A stretch of 64,000 nucleotides of DNA from an uncultured Rhodobacterales bacterium (GTDB lineage: Bacteria; Pseudomonadota; Alphaproteobacteria; Rhodobacterales; Rhodobacteraceae): contig CAIQOV010000016.1 in the NCBI GenBank assembly GCA_903873585.1, positions 1-64,000 of the forward strand. Reading direction: 5' to 3'. This document shows, in pieces, positions 36,718-43,789 of this stretch (position 1 is its first letter; the number at the start of each line of letters is the position of its first letter). Position numbers and translations under genes: made by a program. Below the pieces are notes generated by a model. The model did not search any database and had not been told where the DNA came from. It saw nothing but the letters and a program-made list of their open reading frames with translations.

Positions 36718-38566
36718 ATGGATTGAAGAAGTTGTAAATCGCCTCGGCCATCGCTTGCGAGATGCCACCCACGGCCATCAGATCGGGCACACCGGCGCGG
36801 CTAACGGCTTTGGCTGACCCGAAATGCGCCAGAAGGGCGCGTTTGCGCAGGGCACCCACGCCGGGAATATCGTCCAGCGGGGTGATCGACACCGCCTTGG
36901 CGCGTTTGGCGCGGTGTGCGCCATTGGCCCAGCGGTGCGCTTCATCGCGCAGGCGCTGGATGAAGTACAGCACCGGGTCGTTGCGCGGCAGGGCCATGAC
37001 GGGCAGGCCGGTGCGGTGGAACTCTTCCTTGCCAGCATCGCGGTCAATGCCTTTGGCCACGCCGACCACGGCGATGTCTTCCACCCCCAGATCGGCCAAA
37101 ATCCCCGCCACGGCCGAGATTTGGCCCGCCCCACCGTCAATCAGCAAAAGATCCGGCCAAGCATCGCTTTTGCGGTCTGGGTCTTCTTTCAGCAGGCGTT
37201 CAAAGCGGCGTGTCATCACCTCGCGCATCATGCCAAAGTCGTCAGAATTGGCCCCTGCGGCGGATTTGATGTTGAACTTGCGGTATTGGCTTTTCACGAA
37301 CCCTTCCGCCCCCGCCACAATCATGCCCCCCACAGCGTCAGAGCCTTGGATATGGGCGTTGTCATACACTTCAATCCGTGCGGGCGGGGCATCTAAATCA
37401 AACGCCTCTGCCAAGCCGCGCAGCAGGGTGTTTTGGGTAGAGCTTTCCGACATCCGCCGCGCCAGACTTTCGCGGGCATTGCGGGCGGCGTTTTCCAACA
37501 GCTCGGCCTTTTCCCCGCGCAACGGCACGGCGAGTTCGACCTTGCGGCCTGCGCGTTCTGACAAAAGCTGGCCCACAAGGTCGGGGTTTTCAACGGGGTG
37601 TGACAGCAAGATCAGCGGTGGCGGCTCTTTATCGTCGTAAAACTGGGCGATGAAGGCTTCCATAATCTCTGGCTCTTCCGCGCCGGCACCGGTCTTGGGG
37701 TAAAAGTCGCGGTTGCCCCAGCTTTGATGGGCGCGGATGAAGAACACCTGCACGCAGGCTTGGCCGTGATCCAGATGCAGCGCGATCACATCGGCCTGTT
37801 CCACCCCGCGCGGGTTGATGCCTTGGCTTTGCTGCACTTGGGTCAGCGCCTTGATCCGGTCGCGCAGGGATGCGGCGCGCTCAAACTCCATCGCTTCGCT
37901 GGCGGTCGACATTTGCTTGGCAAGATCGGCCTGCACGGCGGTGGTTTTGCCCTGCAAGAAAAGTTCGGCATCTTGCACCAAAGCGGCATAGGTCGGGCCA
38001 TCGACCTTACCCACACAGGGGGCCGCGCAGCGCTTGATCTGATATTGCAAACAGGGGCGGGTGCGCCCTTCAAACATGCTGTCGGTGCAATTGCGCAGCA
38101 AAAACACCTTTTGCAACTGGTTCAACGTGCGCGTCACCGCCCCGCCGCTGGCAAAGGGGCCAAAATAGCTGCCCTTTTCAGTCTTCTTGCCACGGTGCTT
38201 TTTAATCTGCGGAAAGGGGTGGTCTTTGGTGATCAGGATATTGGGGAAAGACTTATCGTCACGCAGCAGCACATTGTAGCGCGGCTTAAGCTGTTTGATG
38301 AGATTCTGTTCCAGCAAAAGCGCTTCGGTTTCGGTGCGCGTGGTCAAAAACATCATCGAGGCGGTTTCATACACCATCCGCGCGATGCGGGCCGAATGGC
38401 CGTAATCGCGGGCATAATTCGACACCCGCGCTTTTAGATTGCGCGCTTTGCCAACGTACAACACCTCGCCTTTAGTGTTCAGCATCCGGTACACGCCGGG
38501 CGAGCCGTCAAGCGTTTTCAGGTAGGCTTGGATGACTTCTTGGCCAGTTTGGACGACGTCGCTCAC
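36716..38566 (-). CDS. uvrC: Excinuclease ABC subunit C
   Basis: 616 residues. GIY-YIG nuclease at the N-terminus ([19 protein letters not shown]), YFGPF and [18 protein letters not shown] motif [15 protein letters not shown], RNase H-like C-terminal nuclease with [18 protein letters not shown] and [11 protein letters not shown], and the final helix-hairpin-helix pair ([18 protein letters not shown]). Makes both incisions in nucleotide excision repair. Starts with GTG. The region upstream is non-coding. Confidence 0.97.
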   Translation of the reverse strand: MSDVVQTGQEVIQAYLKTLDGSPGVYRMLNTKGEVLYVGKARNLKARVSNYARDYGHSARIARMVYETASMMFLTTRTETEALLLEQNLIKQLKPRYNVLLRDDKSFPNILITKDHPFPQIKKHRGKKTEKGSYFGPFASGGAVTRTLNQLQKVFLLRNCTDSMFEGRTRPCLQYQIKRCAAPCVGKVDGPTYAALVQDAELFLQGKTTAVQADLAKQMSTASEAMEFERAASLRDRIKALTQVQQSQGINPRGVEQADVIALHLDHGQACVQVFFIRAHQSWGNRDFYPKTGAGAEEPEIMEAFIAQFYDDKEPPPLILLSHPVENPDLVGQLLSERAGRKVELAVPLRGEKAELLENAARNARESLARRMSESSTQNTLLRGLAEAFDLDAPPARIEVYDNAHIQGSDAVGGMIVAGAEGFVKSQYRKFNIKSAAGANSDDFGMMREVMTRRFERLLKEDPDRKSDAWPDLLLIDGGAGQISAVAGILADLGVEDIAVVGVAKGIDRDAGKEEFHRTGLPVMALPRNDPVLYFIQRLRDEAHRWANGAHRAKRAKAVSITPLDDIPGVGALRKRALLAHFGSAKAVSRAGVPDLMAVGGISQAMAEAIYNFFNP

Positions 38567-38866
38567 TTCGGGCGTTAACCTTTTGATTCTTGGTTTTCCT
38601 GCTATGATATGGCGGTGGCCACAAGGAAAAAGAAGTCCACCGTTTCTGTGGATAAGTCAGAGGAGAACTTCTGGGAAGCCACATTTTTCCCTTGTTTTCA
38701 GGGCGCTTCGTTGATGTGCCTAAAAAATAGGCACATATTTAAGCTATTGAAAACATAAGGAAAAAACTTTCAGACTTTGTAGCGCGCTGATAATCATGAA
38801 GAATTTGTAACCAAAGCGTGAACGTTAGCGGCAACGTGCACAAGTCAGCGCGGTGTGGGGTAAAGT
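38567..38866. other. Intergenic region with a perfect hairpin
   Basis: 300 bases between uvrC and the SDR gene. ATGTGCCTA (38714-38722) and TAGGCACAT (38728-38736) form a perfect 9-bp inverted repeat with an A5 centre. A 49-codon plus-strand frame (38609-38758) runs through it but has no recognisable feature or good ribosome site, so I do not call it a gene. Lower GC than neighbours; likely holds the uvrC promoter. Confidence 0.5.
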
Positions 38867-39643
38867 CTACTCAACCCCAAGCACATCCGGCGTGGCCCAT
38901 GCCAAATGCTGCCCCCCGTCGACCGCGATCATCTGCCCCGTGACAGCGGGGGAATCGAGGAAAAATCCAAGCGCTGCCGTGACATCGGCAGGGTGCGCCC
39001 CGCGCCCCAAGATGGTTGCGGCGCGTTGGCGGGCGAAGTGCGTATCGCTTTGGCGTACGCCCTGCACGGTCGGCCCCGGCCCGATGCTGTTGACGCGCAC
39101 ATGGGGGGCCAAGCCCTGCGCTGCGGTGCGCGTCAGCGCCCACAGCGCCATTTTGGCAAGGGTGTACGACATGAACTCTGGCGTGGGTTTCCACACGCGC
39201 TGGTCAATCATGTTGACGATCATGGCTTGGGCAAGCGGTTCACCGTTGCCATCCAGCACCGCTTGCGGGGCTTGGGCGGCGAAGGCTTGCGTCAGCAAAA
39301 ACGGCGCGCGCAGGTTTGACCCCATGGCGCGGTCCCAGCTTTGTTTGGTTGCGGTTTGCACCGTGTCATATTCAAAGATCGAGGCGTTGTTGACCAGCAC
39401 CGTCAGCGGCCCGCCCAAGGCGGTCGCCGCGCGGGCGACAAGGCCCGTGACCGCCGCCTCGTCCAACAGGTCAGCCTGCACCATCACCGCTTTGCGCCCC
39501 AAGGCGGCAATTGCCGCCACGGTTTCGGCGGCATCTTCTTGTGAGGACGCATAATGCACCGCCACATCTGCGCCGCGCTTGGCCAGATACAGCGCAATCT
39601 CGCGGCCAATGCGCTTGGCCCCGCCTGTCACCAACGCGCGCAT
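38867..39643 (-). CDS. Short-chain dehydrogenase/reductase
   Basis: 258 residues. Cofactor motif VTGGAKRIGREI at residues 5-16, NNAS at 85-88, catalytic Tyr160 and Lys164 (YTLAK), and C-terminal VTGQMIAVDGGQHL. The TGGAKRIG start and RG at position 23-24 suggest NADPH, like pteridine/FolM-type reductases, but the substrate is uncertain. Its ATG overlaps the stop of the zinc-ribbon gene (TGATG). Confidence 0.9.
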   Translation of the reverse strand: MRALVTGGAKRIGREIALYLAKRGADVAVHYASSQEDAAETVAAIAALGRKAVMVQADLLDEAAVTGLVARAATALGGPLTVLVNNASIFEYDTVQTATKQSWDRAMGSNLRAPFLLTQAFAAQAPQAVLDGNGEPLAQAMIVNMIDQRVWKPTPEFMSYTLAKMALWALTRTAAQGLAPHVRVNSIGPGPTVQGVRQSDTHFARQRAATILGRGAHPADVTAALGFFLDSPAVTGQMIAVDGGQHLAWATPDVLGVE

Positions 39644-39825
39644 CAGCCTTTGCCACACACGCAAGGGGCTGTGCCAATCACCGTGCGCCCGCAGTTGCCG
39701 CATTTCGCCTTGGTTTGGGCTTTGGGGGCTTCAGGCGGTTTGGGGGCAAAGAACTTGGTCACAAGATTGCCAAGCATCGACAAGATCAGCATCAGGCCCA
39801 GAAAGATCACAACGATTTTCAGCAT
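39643..39825 (-). CDS. Small membrane protein with zinc ribbon
   Basis: 60 residues: one membrane helix (about residues 2-20), a Pro/Lys-rich linker, and a C-terminal zinc-knuckle-like CGNCG...CVCGKG. Located between the S49 peptidase (1-base gap) and the SDR (1-base overlap), so translated as part of that operon. No name recognised. A start ten codons earlier would overlap the peptidase gene. Confidence 0.7.
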   Translation of the reverse strand: MLKIVVIFLGLMLILSMLGNLVTKFFAPKPPEAPKAQTKAKCGNCGRTVIGTAPCVCGKG

Positions 39826-39826
39826 A

Positions 39827-40615
39827 TCACATCCCGAAATGCGCGCGCATCGCACGCTCTTCCACCGTTGATAGCATATCTTCGGCCATATGAACCCCCA
39901 GACGCGAAAGCAGGCCGCGCTTTTGGCCCAAGGGCTGCAAGCGCACCTTGTCGCCGTAAAGCGCTTTCAGCTTGGGCACCAGATGCGCCACCCCGTCCGC
40001 CAGCCCCAGATCAACCGCCCGTTGTCCCACCCAGACATCGGCGTTGAACAGGTCTTGATCGGCCAACCGCGCACCGCGGCGGGCTTTCACATGGGCAATG
40101 AAGGCCTGATGAATCGGCGTTTGCAAGGCGCGGATGCGGTCGATGTCTTCGGGCTTTTGCGCCAAGAACGGGTCGGCAAAGCTTTTCGACGTGCCCGCAG
40201 TGACAACGCGCCGTTCGACCCCTTGCCGCGCCATCAACTCTTGAAAGCCGAACGACGAAAAGATCACCCCGATGGACCCAAGGATAGAACTGTCGTCCAC
40301 CCAAATCTGATCCGCCGCGCAGGCCAGCCAATACCCGCCTGAGGCGGCCATATCTTCGACAAAGGCGTGAACCGGCACATTCTTTTCCAGCGAAAGCCGC
40401 CGGATGCGTGCCGCGATCAGGCTGGATTGCACGGGCGACCCGCCCGGTGAATTGATCACCAAAGCCACAGCGGTTGGTTTTGATTTAAATGCGCGCTCGA
40501 TCAGCGGCGCAAGGCCCGCATCAGACAGGCCACGGCTTGACGTGCCAATGCTGCCTTGCAACCGTATCACGGGCACAAGGGCGGGTTTGGGCAGGAAGGG
40601 GAACTTGAAGCGCAT
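39827..40615 (-). CDS. S49 family serine peptidase (SppA/SohB-like)
   Basis: 262 residues, one S49 domain. Nucleophile Ser92 in MAASGGYWLACA, general-base Lys144 in GTSKSFADPF, and the oxyanion INSPGGSP stretch. Degrades signal-peptide remnants or membrane peptides by family knowledge. Short version without the second non-catalytic domain of E. coli SppA. No strong N-terminal membrane helix is visible. First gene of a three-gene minus-strand unit, divergent from the LysR gene. Confidence 0.92.
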   Translation of the reverse strand: MRFKFPFLPKPALVPVIRLQGSIGTSSRGLSDAGLAPLIERAFKSKPTAVALVINSPGGSPVQSSLIAARIRRLSLEKNVPVHAFVEDMAASGGYWLACAADQIWVDDSSILGSIGVIFSSFGFQELMARQGVERRVVTAGTSKSFADPFLAQKPEDIDRIRALQTPIHQAFIAHVKARRGARLADQDLFNADVWVGQRAVDLGLADGVAHLVPKLKALYGDKVRLQPLGQKRGLLSRLGVHMAEDMLSTVEERAMRAHFGM

Positions 40616-40675
40616 CGTTATCAGGTAGGGTGCTTGGGGCTTGCGGACAAGGGCAGATTGCAGTCAGCTTAGGGT

Positions 40676-41563
40676 ATGATCGACAAGTTGGATATGTTCA
40701 TCGCCCTAGCAGCCGAGCGCCACTTTGGCCGCGCGGCAGAGGTGTGCGGGGTCACACAGCCCTCGCTGTCATCGGCCATCCGGCAGTTGGAAGATCAGTT
40801 GGGCGTGCAACTGGTCTATCGTGGCAGCCGGTTTCAGGGGCTAACGCCGGAAGGCCAGCGCGTGCTCGATTGGGCGCGGCGGATTTCGGGCGATGTGCGC
40901 ACGATGAAAGACGAGATGCGCTCTGTTCACGCGGGCCTGTCGGGGATGCTGCGCTTGGGCGTGATTCCCACCGCTTTGGCCATGGTGGCCGACCTGACAG
41001 CGCCCTTCACTGCGCACCACCCCAACCTGCGCGTGACGATCTTATCGCGCACCTCGGCCGAGATTTTGGCCGGCATTGACAGTTTGGAACTGGATGCGGG
41101 CATCACCTATTTAGACAACGAGCCCCTAGGCCGCGTGGCGCAGGTGCCGCTTTACACCGAATATTACCGGCTTTTGTGCCACAAGGGTTCGCCCCTCGCG
41201 GGGCGAGAGCAGGTGACTTGGGCGGAACTGGCCAGTGAATCGCTGTGCCTGCTGACCGCCGATATGCAAAACCGCCGTATCGTGAACCAATTGCTGGCCG
41301 AAGCGGGCGCGCGCGCACAGCCTACGGTGGAATCAAACTCTACCATCGCGCTGATCGCCCATGTGATGTCGGGCAAGTGGGCCTCGGTCGTGCCCATGCG
41401 CTTGGCGCAACTGGTGCAGGGTGAAGCGCTGCGCTCTATCCCCATCGTCGAGCCTGAGGCGGAACATGTGGTCGGCCTGATCACCCCGCGCCGCGATTTG
41501 CAAACGCCGGTGCTGGCCGCGCTGATTGAGGAAGCGGCGCGCTTTGGGGCAAGGGCACGATAG
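40676..41563 (+). CDS. LysR-family regulator, probable FdsR
   Basis: 295 residues. N-terminal winged helix-turn-helix (MFIALAAERHFGRAAEVCGVTQPSLSSAIRQLEDQLG) and a C-terminal periplasmic-binding-like effector domain (RLGVIPTALAMV...). It lies directly upstream of, and codirectional with, the fds formate dehydrogenase operon, as fdsR does in other bacteria, so formate-linked control is inferred. Candidate sites are described at 41706-41761. Confidence 0.88.
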   Translation: MIDKLDMFIALAAERHFGRAAEVCGVTQPSLSSAIRQLEDQLGVQLVYRGSRFQGLTPEGQRVLDWARRISGDVRTMKDEMRSVHAGLSGMLRLGVIPTALAMVADLTAPFTAHHPNLRVTILSRTSAEILAGIDSLELDAGITYLDNEPLGRVAQVPLYTEYYRLLCHKGSPLAGREQVTWAELASESLCLLTADMQNRRIVNQLLAEAGARAQPTVESNSTIALIAHVMSGKWASVVPMRLAQLVQGEALRSIPIVEPEAEHVVGLITPRRDLQTPVLAALIEEAARFGARAR

Positions 41564-41577
41564 CGCGCGGCGGCCCC

Positions 41578-41700
41578 GGCTGGGGGGTTTCACACCCCCC
41601 TCAGCCCAGCCACGGGCTGGGCGTTCTTCGCGAAAATCCTCCACTGGAGGATTTTTTAATCGCTCATCACCCCCCGTGGGATATTTGGGCAAGTATGAAA
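41578..41700 (-). repeat. Dispersed Rhodobacterales-type hairpin element, long form
   Basis: Reverse-oriented counterpart of the element at 4706-4758. On the minus strand it reads TTTCATACTTGCCCAAATAT then CCCACGGGGGG, and ends at a GGGGGGTGTGAAACCCCCC hairpin (near 41582-41600). About 70 extra bases sit between these two parts, holding a CAGCCC/GGGCTG hairpin and the terminator stem at 41633-41655. Located between the LysR gene and fdsG. Confidence 0.8.
41633..41657 (+). terminator. Probable terminator of the LysR gene
   Basis: AAAATCCTCC (41633-41642) and GGAGGATTTT (41646-41655) form a perfect 10-bp stem with a 3-base loop, followed by two more T. It can serve in either direction because the stem starts with A-runs. 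It separates the regulator gene from the fds operon, which therefore needs its own promoter. Confidence 0.75.
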
Positions 41701-41705
41701 TGGGG

Positions 41706-41761
41706 ATTGATAGGTTATAACTATCGAATGACGATACTGCGATATTGATTTTCGTATCAAT
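41706..41761 (+). promoter_or_regulatory. Candidate LysR-type operator region upstream of fdsG
   Basis: Two dyads: GATAG (41709-41713) / CTATC (41721-41725), and ATTGAT (41744-41749) / ATCAAT (41756-41761). ATTGAT also starts the first dyad at 41706. LysR regulators bind paired AT-rich dyads of T-N11-A type near the target promoter. The ATG of fdsG follows 38 bases after the second dyad. Assignment to the adjacent regulator is inference. Confidence 0.5.
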
Positions 41762-41798
41762 TGGGGTAGATCGGGGCAAACGAACGAAGGGCCCCGCC

Positions 41799-42266
41799 AT
41801 GTTGGATTCTGTTGCGACCATTGCACGGGTTGAGGATATCCTCGCCCATCATGACGGGATGGAGGGGGCTTTGTTGCCGATTCTTCATGCCATTCAAGCC
41901 GAATTCGGCCATGTGCCGCAGGTGGCTTTGCCAGTGGTGGCCAAGGCGATGAACATCTCGCGCGCCGAGGCGCATGGGGTGATGAGCTTTTACCACGATT
42001 TTCGCGAGGAACCGGCTGGGCGGCATGTTGTGAAACTGTGTCGCGCCGAGGCGTGTCAGGCCGTGGGCGCGGACCGCGTGGCGGATCATGCGAAGAAGGT
42101 GCTGGGCCTAGACTGGCACGAGACGGCCAAGGACGGCTCGGTCACGCTAGAGCCGATTTTCTGCCTTGGTCTGTGCGCCTGCGGGCCTGCCGCTTTGATC
42201 GACGGCAAATTGGTTGGCCGTGTCGATGAGGCCAAGCTGGACAGCGTGCTGGAGGGTTTGAAATGA
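41799..42266 (+). CDS. fdsG: NAD-dependent formate dehydrogenase, gamma subunit
   Basis: 155 residues, NuoE-like [2Fe-2S] protein. Cluster cysteines C81, C86, C122 and C126 (LCRAEACQAVG and FCLGLCACGP). First gene of the fds operon, which encodes a soluble, molybdenum-containing, oxygen-tolerant FDH oxidising formate to CO2 with NAD+. GAAGGG lies 8-13 bases before the ATG. Its TGA overlaps the fdsB ATG (ATGA). Confidence 0.95.
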   Translation: MLDSVATIARVEDILAHHDGMEGALLPILHAIQAEFGHVPQVALPVVAKAMNISRAEAHGVMSFYHDFREEPAGRHVVKLCRAEACQAVGADRVADHAKKVLGLDWHETAKDGSVTLEPIFCLGLCACGPAALIDGKLVGRVDEAKLDSVLEGLK

Positions 42267-43789
42267 AGATTTACCTGCCGCTGGATTCGGCTGCTGTGGC
42301 CTTGGGCGCGGATGAGATTGCCCATGCGATTGAAAAGCATGCCCATGCCAAAGGCGTTGCCGTCACCCTTGTGCGCAATGGCAGCCGTGGGATGGTTTGG
42401 CTAGAGCCACTGGTAGAGGTGGAAACCCTCAAGGGACGTATGGCGTTTGGGCCGATGACTTTGGCCGACGTGCCCGCCCTGTTTGGCGATCTGTCGGCCC
42501 ACCCCAAAGCCTTGGGCCTGACCGACGATCTGCCGTGGCTTAAGGCGCAAACGCGCTTGACCTTTGCCCGTGTCGGCGTGATCGACCCGCTGAGCCTTGA
42601 CGATTACAAGGCGCAGGGTGGTCTTTCGGGGCTGACCCGTGCCTTGACCATGGACAAGGCCGCCATCGTGGCCGAAGTGACAGCCTCGGGCCTGCGCGGG
42701 CGGGGTGGTGCGGGCTTTCCGACGGGTATCAAGTGGAAAACCGTCAGCGAGGCTGTGGCCGACCGCAAGTACATCGTCTGCAACGCCGATGAGGGCGACA
42801 GCGCCACTTTTGCCGACCGAATGCTGATGGAGGGCGACCCCTTTACCCTGATCGAAGGCATGGCGATTGCGGGCGTGGCCTGCGGGGCGACCAAGGGCTT
42901 TGTTTACATCCGCTCGGAATATCCGGTGGCGATCCGCGTGATGCAAAACGCGGTTGAGATTGCCCGCGCGGCGGGGATCTTGGGCGTTTCGGTGCTTGGG
43001 TCAGGCACGGCGTTTGACATGGAAGTGCGTGTCGGCGCGGGGGCCTATGTTTGCGGCGAAGAGACGAGCCTGTTGAACTCGCTGGAAGGCAAGCGGGGCG
43101 TGGTGCGCGCCAAGCCGCCGCTGCCTGCTTTGCAGGGGTTCATGGGCAAGCCAACGGTCGTCAACAACGTGATCTCGTTGGCATCCATTCCTGTCATCTT
43201 CGAAAAGGGGGCCGAGTTTTACAAAGGCTTCGGTCTGGGCCGCTCTCGTGGCACGATCCCGTTGCAGATCGCGGGCAATGTGAAGCACGGCGGGCTGTAT
43301 GAAATCGCCTTTGGTCTGACCTTGGGCGAGATTGTTGACACAATCGCCGGTGGCACAGCCAGTGGCCGCCCTGTCAAGGCGGTGCAGGTGGGCGGGCCTT
43401 TGGGCGCATACTTCCCGCGCGCGCTGTTCGACACGCCCTTTGGCTATGAAGAATTCGCTGGCAAAGACGGGTTGATCGGCCATGCCGGATTGACCGTGTT
43501 TGACGACAGCGCCGATATGCTGGCCCAAGCGCGCTTTGCGATGGAGTTCTGCGCGATTGAATCCTGCGGCAAATGCACGCCTTGCCGGATTGGCGCTGTG
43601 CGCGGTGTCGAAACGGTTGACCGGATCGCCAAGGGCGACATGGCAGCCATTCCGCTGCTGACCGACCTGTGTGCCACGATGAAAGCCGGATCGCTCTGCG
43701 CGCTGGGCGGCTTTACCCCCTATCCTGTTCTGTCAGCCCTGTCGCATTTCCCTGACGACTTCAACCGTATGAAGGAAGCCGCCGAATGA
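42263..43789 (+). CDS. fdsB: NAD-dependent formate dehydrogenase, beta subunit (FMN/NAD-binding)
   Basis: 508 residues, NuoF-like with an N-terminal extension. FMN motif GRGGAGFPTGIKW at 146-158, NADH-binding region GAYVCGEETSLLNSLEG near 260-276, and [4Fe-4S] cysteines in ESCGKCTPCRIG (435, 438, 441) with a fourth at 479. Passes electrons from FdsA to NAD+. Coupled on both sides by ATGA overlaps. Confidence 0.96.
   Translation: MKIYLPLDSAAVALGADEIAHAIEKHAHAKGVAVTLVRNGSRGMVWLEPLVEVETLKGRMAFGPMTLADVPALFGDLSAHPKALGLTDDLPWLKAQTRLTFARVGVIDPLSLDDYKAQGGLSGLTRALTMDKAAIVAEVTASGLRGRGGAGFPTGIKWKTVSEAVADRKYIVCNADEGDSATFADRMLMEGDPFTLIEGMAIAGVACGATKGFVYIRSEYPVAIRVMQNAVEIARAAGILGVSVLGSGTAFDMEVRVGAGAYVCGEETSLLNSLEGKRGVVRAKPPLPALQGFMGKPTVVNNVISLASIPVIFEKGAEFYKGFGLGRSRGTIPLQIAGNVKHGGLYEIAFGLTLGEIVDTIAGGTASGRPVKAVQVGGPLGAYFPRALFDTPFGYEEFAGKDGLIGHAGLTVFDDSADMLAQARFAMEFCAIESCGKCTPCRIGAVRGVETVDRIAKGDMAAIPLLTDLCATMKAGSLCALGGFTPYPVLSALSHFPDDFNRMKEAAE

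Noticed and set aside
38609-38758. 49-codon plus-strand frame upstream of uvrC
   Set aside because: No clear ribosome site or feature, and it spans the hairpin at 38714-38736.
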